Notes: generated from the sequence alone by a model not told the origin. A stretch of DNA of 64,000 bases from JAOPZW01 sp963803375 (GCA_963803375.1 CAWDMB010000003.1:1-64000), one strand, 5' to 3'; shown: positions 50,409 through 61,236, counted from the stretch's first letter. Translations and numbers: made by a program.

Positions 50409-52279
50409 CAGGCCTTGCGGGTCGCGCGGCGCACGCGGCGCTCGCGGCGGCGCTCGCGGGCGCCGGCGGGGGTCGCCTTCGTCTGCAGGAACTTCAGCGC
50501 CTGGACGTAGAGCAGGCTCGAGGGCTTCGTGACGATGTCCGCCTCGCGCAGGGACTCCAGGAACTCGGCGGGCCCGTCGAAGTCCCGCATCCGGATCCGC
50601 ACCGAGCCGAGCCCCTGGGGCACGTGGGCGTCGGAGCCCGCACCGGCCGGGATCCGGTACTTCGCGGCGAAGCGCGCGGCCTCCTCGTTGAACGACCCGA
50701 TCGCCACGCGCGGGTTGTAGACCTCGATCGCGTCGACGTCGCCGACGATCGTGAGCAGGTGCTCGTAGTCGGGGACCGCGTGCATGCGGTCGAACGGGTG
50801 GGGGACGTAGACGAGTCCGCCCTGGCGGCGGATCTCGGCCACCGTCTCGGCGAGCGTGAGCCCGCGCGGGATCCGCTCGGACAAAAAGAGCCCGATGACC
50901 TCGCCCTGGCTGGCGGTCTTGACCTCCTCGGCCACGATCACCTTGACGCCGTAGGCGTCGGCCTTGGCCGCCGCGTCGAGCGCGCCCGAGATCTCGTTGT
51001 GGTCGGTGACCGCGATCGCGCCGAGGCCCTGGTCGCGGGCGGTCGCCAGCAGGACCTCGACCGGCGTCGCGCAGTCGGTCGAGTGGTCGGTGTGCATGTG
51101 CAGGTCGACGTCGATGAGCCGGCGGCCGGCCAAGCGCCGGCGCGCGGCGGGATCGCCGCGCCCGTCGTGCCGGCGCGCCGCGAGCGCGTCGTAGAGCGCG
51201 TCGAGGTCGTCGGCCACGGCGCTCCACGGTCGCGGCCGCGCACCCGCGCGCAGGCGCTCGCGCAGCTCCGGCTCGGCGGCCAGGCGGGCGAGCTGCGCCG
51301 CGAGGGTCTCGACGTCGCGCGGCTCGAACAGCAGCCCGGCGGCGCCCTCGCGCACGACCTCCTCGTAGACCGGCAGGCGCGCGGCGACCGGCACCGCCCC
51401 CGCCGCCATCGCCCGCACGAGCACGCCCGGCGCGGGGGCCGTGCCGTCGGAGGCGGCGACGACGGCGTCCGCCCACGCGAGCACCTGCCCGCCCTCCTCG
51501 CGCGCGGCGAAGCGCACGCGCTCGCGCAGGGCCGCGCGCAACGGCGCCGCCGGCGCCGGTCCGCGGGCCGAGACGACGACCGCCTCCCAGGCGAGCGCGG
51601 GGTCCAGGCGGCGCAGCGCGCGGAGCACGAGCCGCCCGGCGGCACGCTCCTCCTCCTCCAGGAAGGCGATGCGCAGCGGCCCGGCGCCGGGCGTCGGCTC
51701 GACGCGGTCGGCGCCGGGCGCCACGACGCGGTAGTCGGCCGGGAAGAAGCGCGTCATGAGCTCCCGCGTGGCGGCGAAGCTCGCGGTCCTCAGGTCCAGG
51801 CGCCCGAGCACGAGCTCGACGACACGGCGCGCGACCTGCGTGGCGACCACCCGCTCGGCCGGCGCGTGAAACGTGCCCACGTTCAGCGCGCGCGAGTGGC
51901 GCAGCGCGGCCGAGGCGACGCTCGGGGCGAACGGCTCGTGGACGTGGCACAGGTCCACTCCCGACGGGGTCTCGAAGAGATCGGAGACCGTGCGCGCGAC
52001 GTCGATCGGCAGCGCGGCGCGGCTGCGCCCCGGCAGCGGCGGCAGCGCCTCGCCGACCGCGAGCACCCGGACCTTGCCGGGCGCCGCCGGCTCGTGCTCG
52101 CGGGCCGCCCGCCGCCCGGCGCGCACGAGGCCCGGCGATCCCGACGGCGCGACGACGAGCAGCGCGTGGCCGCGGGCCGCGAGCTCCTCGGCCACCCGCC
52201 GCGCGTACGTGTTGACGTCGTGCTCGTCCTCCCACGGATACGGCGTCACGTGGGCGATGCGCAGCGGCCGGCGGCTCAC
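50408..52279 (-). CDS. Glycosyltransferase (GT4-like) fused to a PHP phosphoesterase domain
   Basis: 623 aa. Residues 1-365 are a GT-B glycosyltransferase: RIAHVTPYPWEDEHDVNTYARRVAEELAARGH, CHVHEPFAPSVASAAL, EEVVREGAAGLLFEPRDVETLA. Residues about 385-595 are a PHP domain with metal motifs DLHMHTDHS, VTDHNE, PHPFDRMH and GSDAHVP. Basic tail. GTG at 52279 preferred over ATG 52291 because TATGCT lies 7 nt before it. Located next to Ino1, so inositol-lipid glycosylation is a reasonable guess. Coupled to the UDG-like gene (TGATG). Confidence 0.85.
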   Translation of the reverse strand: MSRRPLRIAHVTPYPWEDEHDVNTYARRVAEELAARGHALLVVAPSGSPGLVRAGRRAAREHEPAAPGKVRVLAVGEALPPLPGRSRAALPIDVARTVSDLFETPSGVDLCHVHEPFAPSVASAALRHSRALNVGTFHAPAERVVATQVARRVVELVLGRLDLRTASFAATRELMTRFFPADYRVVAPGADRVEPTPGAGPLRIAFLEEEERAAGRLVLRALRRLDPALAWEAVVVSARGPAPAAPLRAALRERVRFAAREEGGQVLAWADAVVAASDGTAPAPGVLVRAMAAGAVPVAARLPVYEEVVREGAAGLLFEPRDVETLAAQLARLAAEPELRERLRAGARPRPWSAVADDLDALYDALAARRHDGRGDPAARRRLAGRRLIDVDLHMHTDHSTDCATPVEVLLATARDQGLGAIAVTDHNEISGALDAAAKADAYGVKVIVAEEVKTASQGEVIGLFLSERIPRGLTLAETVAEIRRQGGLVYVPHPFDRMHAVPDYEHLLTIVGDVDAIEVYNPRVAIGSFNEEAARFAAKYRIPAGAGSDAHVPQGLGSVRIRMRDFDGPAEFLESLREADIVTKPSSLLYVQALKFLQTKATPAGARERRRERRVRRATRKA

Positions 52280-52286
52280 CGGCGCC

Positions 52287-52292
52287 AGCATA
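52287..52292 (-). promoter_or_regulatory. -10 box TATGCT for the GT-PHP gene
   Basis: TATGCT on the minus strand, 7 nt before the GTG at 52279 and 1 nt after the ino1 terminator hairpin. Confidence 0.45.
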
Positions 52293-52293
52293 G

Positions 52294-52317
52294 AGCGGCC
52301 CGCCGAAGCGGGCCGCT
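52294..52317 (-). terminator. Terminator hairpin after ino1
   Basis: AGCGGCCCGC and GCGGGCCGCT form a perfect 10-bp stem; on the transcribed (minus) strand the loop is UUCG closed by C-G, an extra-stable tetraloop. It lies 22 nt after the ino1 stop. Confidence 0.8.
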
Positions 52318-52339
52318 CGCCGTGCCGCGTGGTGCCCGG

Positions 52340-53551
52340 TCAGGAGGTCGTCGGCTCGGACGCGCGCGGCGCGCCGCCCTTGGCGGTCGTGCCCGGGCCC
52401 TTGCCCGCGTAGCGGGCGATGAAGGCCTCGGTCGCCGCGCGCGCCTCGTCGTCGGGGCGTTGGTGCATCGGCGACTTCATGAGATACGAGCACGGCCCGT
52501 CGAGCTGGCCCGTGAGCCCGTGGTTGAGCGCGAGCTTGTTCAGGCGCACGGCGTCGATGACGATGCCCGCCGAGTTCGGCGAGTCCCACACCTCGAGCTT
52601 GAGCTCGGCCGAGAGCGGCACGCCGCCGAAGGCCTCGCCCTCGAGGCGGATATGGGCCCACTTGCGGTCGGTCAGCCACGGCACGTAGTCAGAGGGCCCG
52701 ACGTGGACGTCGTCGGCCGGCAGCTCGACGCCGGCCACCGAGGTCACGGCGTCGGTCTTGGAGATCTTCTTGGACTCGAGGCGCTCGCGCTCGAGCATGT
52801 TGAAGAAGTCCATGTTGCCGCCGACGTTGAGCTGCGAGGTGCGCTTGAGCGTCACGCCGCGCTCGTGGAAGAGCCGGGCCAGGACCCGGTGGGTGATCGT
52901 GGCGCCGACCTGCGACTTGATGTCGTCGCCGATGATCGGCAGCCCGGCCTTCTGGAAGCGCCGGTTCCAGTAGTCCTCGCGCGCGATGAAGACGGGGATG
53001 CAGTTGACGAACGCGCAGCCGGCGTCGAGCACCTGCTCGACGTACCACTTCGTCGCCTGCTCGGAGCCCACGGGCAGGTAGGAGACGACGACGTCGGTGT
53101 GCGTCTCCTCCAGGACCGAGACGATGTCGACGGTCGGGCCGGGCGCCTTCGTGATCCGCTCGGCGGCGTACTTGCCGATCCCGTCGTGGGTCATGCCGCG
53201 CAGCACGGGCACGCCGAGCGTGCGCGGGAGCTTCGTGAACTCGATCGTGTTGTTCGGCTCGGCCCAGATCGCCTCGCCGAGGTCCTTGCCGACCTTCGTC
53301 GCGTTGATGTCGAACGCGCACGTGAACTCGATGTCGCGGACGTGATAGCCGCCGAGGTCGGTGTGCATCAGGCCCGGCACCGGGGTGGCCGGGTCGGCTT
53401 CGCGGTAGTGGTGGACGCCCTGCACGAACGAGTTCGCGCAGTTGCCCACGCCGATGATCGCCACGCGCACCTTGTCGTGCTGGTAGCGGGCCTTGCCGTT
53501 GGTGGCCGGTCCCTCCGCGACGTTCGCGCCGGCGTTGCCGGTGATGTTCAA
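52340..53551 (-). CDS. ino1: myo-Inositol-1-phosphate synthase
   Basis: 403 aa; converts glucose-6-phosphate to inositol-3(1)-phosphate with NAD. VRVAIIGVGNCANSFVQGVHHYR (Rossmann), FDINATKVGKDLGEAI, SYLPVGSEQATKWYVEQVLDAGCAFVNCIPVFIA, PIIGDDIKSQVGATITHRVLARLF, TSQLNVGGNMDFFNML and SDYVPWLTDRKWAHIRLEG are diagnostic of the actinobacterial type. TTG at 53551 with GAGAGGG upstream. Ends in a UUCG hairpin. Supplies inositol for the phosphatidyltransferase gene next to it. Confidence 0.95.
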   Translation of the reverse strand: MNITGNAGANVAEGPATNGKARYQHDKVRVAIIGVGNCANSFVQGVHHYREADPATPVPGLMHTDLGGYHVRDIEFTCAFDINATKVGKDLGEAIWAEPNNTIEFTKLPRTLGVPVLRGMTHDGIGKYAAERITKAPGPTVDIVSVLEETHTDVVVSYLPVGSEQATKWYVEQVLDAGCAFVNCIPVFIAREDYWNRRFQKAGLPIIGDDIKSQVGATITHRVLARLFHERGVTLKRTSQLNVGGNMDFFNMLERERLESKKISKTDAVTSVAGVELPADDVHVGPSDYVPWLTDRKWAHIRLEGEAFGGVPLSAELKLEVWDSPNSAGIVIDAVRLNKLALNHGLTGQLDGPCSYLMKSPMHQRPDDEARAATEAFIARYAGKGPGTTAKGGAPRASEPTTS

Positions 53552-53611
53552 TGGGTCCCTCTCTCGGTGACGTGTCAGTCCCGGCTCACAAACCCCGGAG
53601 CCAGGGCTCAG

Positions 53612-54259
53612 TTACAGCTCGGCGACGGGCGCCGGAGGCGCCGTGAGCGCCTTGCGGACGTGGAAGATCCGCTGCAGGACGGTGATCGTGCTCAACGCGG
53701 CGAGCACGTAGACCGCCGGCTCGAGGGCTCCGAGGTCGGCCAGCAGGATGCCCGCCGAGAGGATCACGACGCGCACCGCCCGGGTCGCGATGCCGACCTT
53801 GCACTCGACGCCGAGCGCCTCCGCCCGGGCGCGCGTGTAGGACACCATCAGCGAGGCGAGCACGGCGACCACGACCGCCGCCGCCGCCAAGTCGTTGCCG
53901 TCCTTGGCGAAGACCGCGGCCACCGCTGTCAGGACGATGCCCTCCTCGATGCGGTCCAGCGTGGAGTCCAGGAAGGCTCCGAACTGGGTGCCCTTGCCGG
54001 ACATGCGCGAGTAGCGACCGTCGAGCGTGTCGCAGACGGAGCCGACGACGAAGGCCAGGCCGCCCCAGACGTAGAGCTCCTGCCAGACGAGCACCGCCGC
54101 GACGACGTTGAGCACAAACCCGGTGAGCGAGATCGCGTTCGGCGTCAGGCGCGACTCGATCAGGCGGTTGCGCACCATCTCGCGGCGGACGCCGGAGCCC
54201 AGCGGCGCCCGCGGGGGACGCTGCCCCGCCGGGCGGGGCGAGCCGACGCGTCCGCTCAT
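53612..54259 (-). CDS. CDP-alcohol phosphatidyltransferase (phosphatidylinositol-phosphate synthase-like)
   Basis: 215 aa, about six membrane helices. CDP-OH-P motif DTLDGRYSRMSGKGTQFGAFLDSTLDR: all acidic residues present, with Ser in place of the usual Ala before Arg. Next to ino1, so inositol phosphate is the likely acceptor. ATG at 54259 overlaps the PAP2 stop (ATGA). TPNAISLTGF near the N-terminus is conserved. Confidence 0.87.
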   Translation of the reverse strand: MSGRVGSPRPAGQRPPRAPLGSGVRREMVRNRLIESRLTPNAISLTGFVLNVVAAVLVWQELYVWGGLAFVVGSVCDTLDGRYSRMSGKGTQFGAFLDSTLDRIEEGIVLTAVAAVFAKDGNDLAAAAVVVAVLASLMVSYTRARAEALGVECKVGIATRAVRVVILSAGILLADLGALEPAVYVLAALSTITVLQRIFHVRKALTAPPAPVAEL

Positions 54260-55041
54260 CGGGCGGCCGACGCCGGCGAGCCCGGGCCGAAGGCCCACGC
54301 GCGCGGCCGCGCCCGCGCCAGCCAGGCGGCGGCCCACGCGGCGAGCGCGGCGGTCAGCGCGCCCAGAAACGCGTCGGCCAGGAAGTGGTTGCCCGTGGCC
54401 ACGATGACGAAGGTCACGAGCAGCGGGTACAGGCCCCAGGCCACCTTGACGACGCGGTGCTTGGAGAGCTTGATCAGCGGGACGCTGATCATGAGCGCGA
54501 AGCACACGTGCATCGACGGGATCGCCGCGTACGGGTTGAAGAGCGCGTTGACGGCGACCGAGTCGTGCGAGACGCCGGTGAAGTCCGAGACGGCGTCGAC
54601 GAAGCCCCACTCGGGGAAGAAGCGCGGCGGCGCCGTCGGCACGAGCGCGTAGCCGAGGAGCGCGATACCCATGGCGACCATGAACATGTTGCGCACGAAG
54701 TAGAACGAGCGGTTGTGGAAGAGGTAGAGGAAGACCAGCGCCCCGAGCGTGACCGAGGTCTGGGTGTTGATGTACATCCAGGCCGCGAAGTCGATGACCG
54801 CGGGCTTCGTCGAGGCCCAGGCCTGGATGCTCGGCTCCACGAAGAGCCCGAGCGCCTGCTCGAGGTGGATGAGGTTGCGCGCGTTCTGGAAGGCGACGGA
54901 GGCGCCCGCGGGGTCGTCGATCCATCCGCGCACGAGGCGGTAGCCGTAGTAGGCGACGGCGAAGAGCAGCAGCTGCCGGAGCACGTCGAGGGGACCACTG
55001 GGCAGGAGCCGCGCCTGCACGGAACGGGCGCGCGACAACAT
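54256..55041 (-). CDS. PAP2-superfamily (AUR1-like) protein
   Basis: 261 aa; about six membrane helices. IPSMHVCFALMISVPLI (His) and ATGNHFLADAFLGAL (His, Asp) are the PAP2 catalytic motifs; APPRFFPEWGFVD is common to the inositol-phosphoryl-transferase-like branch. ATG at 55041 with consensus TAGGAT 11 nt upstream. Co-transcribed with the phosphatidyltransferase, which suggests a lipid-phosphate or inositol-lipid step. Confidence 0.85.
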   Translation of the reverse strand: MLSRARSVQARLLPSGPLDVLRQLLLFAVAYYGYRLVRGWIDDPAGASVAFQNARNLIHLEQALGLFVEPSIQAWASTKPAVIDFAAWMYINTQTSVTLGALVFLYLFHNRSFYFVRNMFMVAMGIALLGYALVPTAPPRFFPEWGFVDAVSDFTGVSHDSVAVNALFNPYAAIPSMHVCFALMISVPLIKLSKHRVVKVAWGLYPLLVTFVIVATGNHFLADAFLGALTAALAAWAAAWLARARPRAWAFGPGSPASAAR

Positions 55042-55052
55042 CTCAACCAGCA

Positions 55053-55058
55053 ATCCTA
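55053..55058 (-). promoter_or_regulatory. -10 box TAGGAT for the PAP2 / phosphatidyltransferase operon
   Basis: TAGGAT on the minus strand, 11 nt before the ATG at 55041. Confidence 0.45.
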
Positions 55059-55119
55059 CCCGGGCGGTCGGCGGTCGGGCAGGGTGGCTAACCGCACCTG
55101 ACGGCGCTGCCCGCCGCGG

Positions 55120-56688
55120 TCAGGTGCAGCGCGGGCCGCCCTCGAGCACGCGCCGCAGGTCGAAGCGCGCCTCCAGCACCACGTCGCCCGGGCGCGTCAG
55201 CCGCAGGCGCGTCCAGTCGCCGCGGGCCCGCCGCACGCAGCCGTCCCCGCGCGCCAGGCGCCAGTACGGCGTGAAGCGCACGCGCACGTCGGCGGTCCCG
55301 GCGCGGCTCGCGCGCAGCCGCACGCGCTCGCCCTCGAGCGCGGTCAGGCGCGCCGCCCCCGAGGCGAGCGGGCGCGCCCGGCGCACCTCCCACACACGCC
55401 AGTGGGCGTCGCGCCAGGCCGGCCGCAGGTACGGCAGGCCGCCGCGCAGGAGCGCGGCCTCGGCCGCGGCCGAATAGTCGACGGGGGCGTCGGCGAGCGC
55501 GACGAAGCGCACGGCGTTGTCGTCGAGCCAGCGCCGGTAGCGCGCCGCGGTCAGGGGGCGGTCGTCGTAGAAGAGCGCGTTGCGCTCGAGGTCGAGCTGG
55601 CGCTCCCAGCCGCGCGCGAGCGGCGCCACCGGCGCGACCCAGCGCGACTCCCAGTGGTTGTCGGTGAACGGGATCTCGACCCGGAACGGTCCCACGGCCT
55701 CCCGGCGCCCGCGGAGGAAGCCGTTCAAGCCCTCGTAGTAGCCCGGGTGCACCGACCGATCCTCGGCCGCGCGCACCCAGTCGTCGGCGGGCGCGATCCA
55801 CTGCCAGTACAAGAACGGCAGCGCGAGCAGCGCGAGGACGCGCCGGTCGCGGCTGTAGAGCAGGCAGGCCAGCAGCGGGCCCGCCGCGAGCGCACCGAGG
55901 CGCATGACGTTGCCGCCCATCGGCGTGTCGAGCACGTACGAGGCGATCACGACGAGGACGTAGAGCGCGGCGCCCAGGCGGACCACGCGCGCTTCGCGCG
56001 GCACGGCGAGCGCGAACGCGACCGCGCCCACCAGGCCGGGCCAGAAGCTCGAGGCCACGAACGGGAAGCTGCCCCCCTCGGGGAACGCGAGCCCGAGCAG
56101 GGCGGCCGGCCCGAGCGCGGCCGCGCCGAGGGCCACGGGCGGCCAGCCGCGCTCGGCCAGCCACCACGCGACCGCCCCGAGCGCGAGGAACGCGCCGGCC
56201 ACCGGTGAGGCGAGCGTAGTCGCCACGGCGGCGGCGCAGGCCCAGCGGTGCCGGCCGTGCGTGGCGAGCAGGATCGCCCCGAGGCCCACGGCGATCCCCA
56301 GCGCGAAGGTCAGGCGGGCGCTGACGAGCGCCGCCACCATCCCCAGCCCGAACCAGAGCGCGCCGATGCGCGCGCCCGGGCCGCCGAATCGCTCGGCCGC
56401 GAGGCGCTCGAAGAGCCAAGTGGCGGCCACGGCCGCGAGCGCCCCGACGAGCCTCGGCCCGGCCAGCGCGGCCAGCGGCGGGAAGAGCACGCTGTAGCCG
56501 GGGATGTGGTGCCCGCCGTACCAGCCGTCGTCCCAGAGCACGAGGCCGAGGTGGGCGCGGTACTCCTGGGCGGCGAGGTCCGCGCTGCGCGGACCGAGGA
56601 CGACGACGAGCGCGGCGAGGACGGCCGCCGGCGCCCAGGCCGGGACGCTAGGCAGCGTCCAGGAACGCGGCGACGCGGTCGATGACAT
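55120..56688 (-). CDS. Large polytopic membrane protein, GT-C-like
   Basis: 522 aa. About nine to ten helices in the first 310 residues (for example LVGALAAVAATWLFERLAAERFGG, IGALWFGLGMVAALVSARLTFALGIAVGLGAILLA), then a soluble domain of about 200 residues (FRVEIPFTDNHWESRWVAPVAPLARGWERQLD, FTPYWRLARGDGCVRRARGDW). The layout resembles membrane glycosyltransferases of the GT-C class, but no catalytic motif is certain. ATG at 56688 overlaps the hydrolase gene end by 41 nt. Confidence 0.65.
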   Translation of the reverse strand: MSSTASPRSWTLPSVPAWAPAAVLAALVVVLGPRSADLAAQEYRAHLGLVLWDDGWYGGHHIPGYSVLFPPLAALAGPRLVGALAAVAATWLFERLAAERFGGPGARIGALWFGLGMVAALVSARLTFALGIAVGLGAILLATHGRHRWACAAAVATTLASPVAGAFLALGAVAWWLAERGWPPVALGAAALGPAALLGLAFPEGGSFPFVASSFWPGLVGAVAFALAVPREARVVRLGAALYVLVVIASYVLDTPMGGNVMRLGALAAGPLLACLLYSRDRRVLALLALPFLYWQWIAPADDWVRAAEDRSVHPGYYEGLNGFLRGRREAVGPFRVEIPFTDNHWESRWVAPVAPLARGWERQLDLERNALFYDDRPLTAARYRRWLDDNAVRFVALADAPVDYSAAAEAALLRGGLPYLRPAWRDAHWRVWEVRRARPLASGAARLTALEGERVRLRASRAGTADVRVRFTPYWRLARGDGCVRRARGDWTRLRLTRPGDVVLEARFDLRRVLEGGPRCT

Positions 56689-57433
56689 CGCGGTGGCCGA
56701 CCCAGGGCCAGTGGCCGGCGCCGGGTACGTGGACGGTCGCCGCGCCGCCGCCGAGGGCCGCGGCGTAGGCGTCGGCGAAGCGCGCGGGCAGGCAGCGGTC
56801 GTCATCGCCCCACACGACGAGCGCCGGGCTCGTCACGCTCGCGAGGTCGAGGCCGGCGCGCGCGAGCGCGTCCTCGGGGCTGGCGCGATAGAGCTTGAGG
56901 ATCGCGCGCTGCGTGCCCTGGTCGAAGAACGGCCACGTCGCGGCGCCGACGGGGCCGGGCAGCGCGCGGCCGACCGTCCACGGCGTCATCAGGCCCACGA
57001 CGAGCTCGCCGACGCCGGGCGTTCGCCACGCGCGCGCTACGCGGTGCCAGCGGAAGCCGGGCAGCAGCGGCACGGCGTCGAGGACGACGAGGCGCTCGAC
57101 GCGCTCCGGCGCGCGCTGGGCCCAGAGCAGGCCGACCGCGCCCCAGTCGTGGACGACGAGCCGCACGCGCTCGAGCCCGGCGAGGTCGAGGAACGCGTCG
57201 AGCCAGCGGTCGAGGCCCGCCATCGTGAGGTCGCGGTCCCCGCGCTTGCCGCTGCGCCCGAACCCGGGCAGGTCGGGCGCGACGCCGCCCGTGCGCTCCA
57301 GGAACGGGCGCCAGAGCTCGCTCGAGGTCGGCACACCGTGCAGGAAGAGGACGGGCGGGTCGCCGCCGGGGGCGCGCAACCAGAACTGCGGCTGGTCGCC
57401 GAGCTGCTCGAGGTGCTCGCTCACCGCCGTCAC
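56648..57433 (-). CDS. Alpha/beta hydrolase, haloalkane dehalogenase-like
   Basis: 261 aa. FLHGVPTSSELWRPFLE (oxyanion hole), nucleophile Asp in VVHDWGAVGLLWAQ, later acid in VVWGDDDRCLP and base His in VPGAGHWPWVGHRD. An Asp nucleophile fits dehalogenases or epoxide hydrolases, not esterases. GTG at 57433 preferred over 57424 because TACCCT (57443-57448) lies 9 nt upstream. Divergent from the endonuclease III gene. Confidence 0.85.
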   Translation of the reverse strand: MTAVSEHLEQLGDQPQFWLRAPGGDPPVLFLHGVPTSSELWRPFLERTGGVAPDLPGFGRSGKRGDRDLTMAGLDRWLDAFLDLAGLERVRLVVHDWGAVGLLWAQRAPERVERLVVLDAVPLLPGFRWHRVARAWRTPGVGELVVGLMTPWTVGRALPGPVGAATWPFFDQGTQRAILKLYRASPEDALARAGLDLASVTSPALVVWGDDDRCLPARFADAYAAALGGGAATVHVPGAGHWPWVGHRDVIDRVAAFLDAA

Positions 57434-57488
57434 CGGCGCGGGAGGGTACCTTGAGCTCCGTGCCGACCCCGACCCCGGGCGCACTCGC

Positions 57489-58148
57489 GTGAGCTGGTCC
57501 CGGCCGCCCGCGCGGCGCGTGCGGGCGCTGCGCGCGCGGCTGCGGCAGACGTACGGGCTGCCCGTCATGGCGCCGCACGGCGACGGCGTCGGCGAGCTCG
57601 TGCTCACCGTGCTCTCGCAGTCCACGAACGACCGCAACCGCGACCTCGCCTTCGGGCGCCTGCGGGACCGCTTCGGGGCCTGGGAGGCGGTGCGCGACGC
57701 GCCGGTCGAGGAGGTCGAGGCGGCGATCCGCCCCGGTGGCATCTCGAAGGTGAAGTCCGCGCGCATCCAGGAGATCCTCCGCGCGATCGGCGATCCCGTC
57801 GACCTCGGGTGGCTGCGCGACGCTCCCGTCGCCGAGGGCCGCGACCGCCTGACCGCGCTGCCCGGCGTCGGGCGCAAGACCGCCGCGTGCGTGCTGCTCT
57901 TCGCCTTCGGGCTGCGCGACGTCCCCGTCGACACGCACGTCGCGCGCGTCGGCACGCGGCTGCACCTGCTCGAGCGCACCGCGCCATTCGAGCGCCTGCA
58001 CGACCAGATGCTCGCGCTCACGCCGCCCGGGGCCGAGCTCGAGCTCCACGTGAACCTCCTGCGCCACGGCCGGCGGCTCTGCCACGCGCGCCGGCCGGAG
58101 TGCGCGGCCTGCCCGCTGCGGCGCATGTGCCCCGAGCGCCAGTCGTGA
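57489..58148 (+). CDS. nth: Endonuclease III (DNA glycosylase/AP lyase)
   Basis: 219 aa base-excision enzyme for oxidised pyrimidines. Helix-hairpin-helix with catalytic Lys LPGVGRKTAACVLL, catalytic Asp in VPVDTHVARV, and a C-terminal [4Fe-4S] motif C-x6-C-x2-C-x5-C (CHARRPECAACPLRRMC). GTG at 57489. The early text VLTVLSQSTNDRNRD is typical of the Nth branch found beside Nth1. Stop overlaps the next gene (GTGA). Confidence 0.92.
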   Translation: MSWSRPPARRVRALRARLRQTYGLPVMAPHGDGVGELVLTVLSQSTNDRNRDLAFGRLRDRFGAWEAVRDAPVEEVEAAIRPGGISKVKSARIQEILRAIGDPVDLGWLRDAPVAEGRDRLTALPGVGRKTAACVLLFAFGLRDVPVDTHVARVGTRLHLLERTAPFERLHDQMLALTPPGAELELHVNLLRHGRRLCHARRPECAACPLRRMCPERQS

Positions 58149-58633
58149 GCGATCCGATCGTCATCACGGTCCTCGAGCTGACCGATCCCGCCCGGCTGAG
58201 CCCCGCCGGGCCGCCGCGGATGCCGGGCGTCCGCATCGCCCGCGTCGAACCTCCGGACGGCGCGGTCGACCGCTGGTTCTACGAGGTCGTGGGGGCCCAC
58301 CACGGCTGGATCGACCTCCTCGGGCGCTCGGGGGCCGACTGGCAGGCGTGGGCGGAGGGCCTGGAGACCTGGGTGGCCACCGTGGGCCGCGAGCGCGCGG
58401 GCTTCTACGAGCTGATCGCGCGCCCCGACGCGGTCCAGGTCGCGTACTTCGGCCTCGTCCCGGCCTTCCGCGGGGCCGGCCTCGGCGGCCACCTGCTCAC
58501 GCACGCGCTGCGCCGCGGGCTCGCGCTCGCCCCGCGCGTGTGGCTGACGACGAACACGCGCGACGCACCCGCCGCGCTGCCCAACTACGAGCGCCGCGGG
58601 ATGCGGGTCGTCCGGCGCGAGCAGCGGGGGTAG
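58145..58633 (+). CDS. GNAT-family N-acetyltransferase
   Basis: 162 aa. Acetyl-CoA motif VAYFGLVPAFRGAGLGGHLLTHALRRG and the last strand PNYERRGMRVVRRE. The N-terminus (DRWFYEVVGAHHGWIDLLGRSGADWQAWAEG) is a form seen in small-molecule acetyltransferases. Substrate unknown. Co-translated with nth. Confidence 0.85.
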   Translation: MSDPIVITVLELTDPARLSPAGPPRMPGVRIARVEPPDGAVDRWFYEVVGAHHGWIDLLGRSGADWQAWAEGLETWVATVGRERAGFYELIARPDAVQVAYFGLVPAFRGAGLGGHLLTHALRRGLALAPRVWLTTNTRDAPAALPNYERRGMRVVRREQRG

Positions 58634-58702
58634 CCCGCGTCGACGGTCGCGCAGGCGACGCGCGCGATGGGAGGACGACGTGGTCGATCGCGCAACATCT
58701 GC

Positions 58703-58708
58703 TAGCGT
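58703..58708 (+). promoter_or_regulatory. Candidate -10 box TAGCGT for dnaK
   Basis: TAGCGT about 54 nt before the dnaK ATG, leaving a leader with the ribosome site AAGGAG. No HAIR or CIRCE repeat was found between 58634 and 58762. Confidence 0.35.
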
Positions 58709-58762
58709 ACGACTGAGATTTCTACCCCCGCAGACGAGCACAGAGCAAGGAGCCACCACCGT

Positions 58763-60676
<1,914 letters not shown>

Positions 60677-60679
60677 GCC

Positions 60680-61228
60680 ATGGGCCAAGAGCGCCCGGAC
60701 GTCGAGGAGGTGGCGGCCGCCGAGGCCGCCACCGCCGACGACGCGGAGCAGCGGCCGGAGGCGGTCGCCGCGGCGCCCGAGGCCGAGCCCGCGCCCGAGC
60801 CCGAGCCCGACTTCAAGGACCAGTGGCTACGCGCGGCCGCCGACCTCGACAACGTGCGCAAGCGCGCGCGGCGCGACGTCGCCGCCGCCGAGGCGCGCGG
60901 GGTCGTGCGGCTCGCGCGCGAGCTGCTGCCCGCGATCGACAACTTCGAGCGCGCGCTCGCGGCCGCCGAGGCCCAGCCGGAGAACCGCGACCACCACCTG
61001 ACCGACGGCATCCGCCTCGTCAAGGACGAGTTGCTCGGCGCGCTCGCGCGCGTCGGCATCGAGCCCGACTCGCCCCAGGGCGAGCCGTTCGACCCGCACC
61101 GCCACGAGGCCGTCGCCCAGCAGCCCGTCGACGGCGCGCCGAGCGGCACGATCGTCGAGGTCTACAACCAGGGCTACCGCATCGGCGACGACGTCCTGCG
61201 CGCCGCTAAGGTCGTCGTGGCCGCCTAG
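60680..61228 (+). CDS. grpE: Nucleotide exchange factor GrpE
   Basis: 182 aa. Acidic disordered N-terminus (about 1-45), long helix with DQWLRAAADLDNVRKRARRD, and the beta-domain GEPFDPHRHEAVAQQPVDGAPSGTIVEVYNQGYRIGDDVLRAAKVVV. Starts 3 nt after the dnaK stop. Confidence 0.95.
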   Translation: MGQERPDVEEVAAAEAATADDAEQRPEAVAAAPEAEPAPEPEPDFKDQWLRAAADLDNVRKRARRDVAAAEARGVVRLARELLPAIDNFERALAAAEAQPENRDHHLTDGIRLVKDELLGALARVGIEPDSPQGEPFDPHRHEAVAQQPVDGAPSGTIVEVYNQGYRIGDDVLRAAKVVVAA

Positions 61229-61236
61229 GAGCGAGC

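Noticed and set aside
50624..54652. A 1342-codon plus-strand open frame (and a 1346-codon minus-strand one at 56648-60688)
   Set aside because: Both run across several well-recognised genes on the other strand or in other frames (ino1, dnaK); no homology-like motifs.
58634..58762. CIRCE element (TTAGCACTC-N9-GAGTGCTAA)
   Set aside because: Not present; GCTAGCGTACGACTGAG only superficially resembles one arm.
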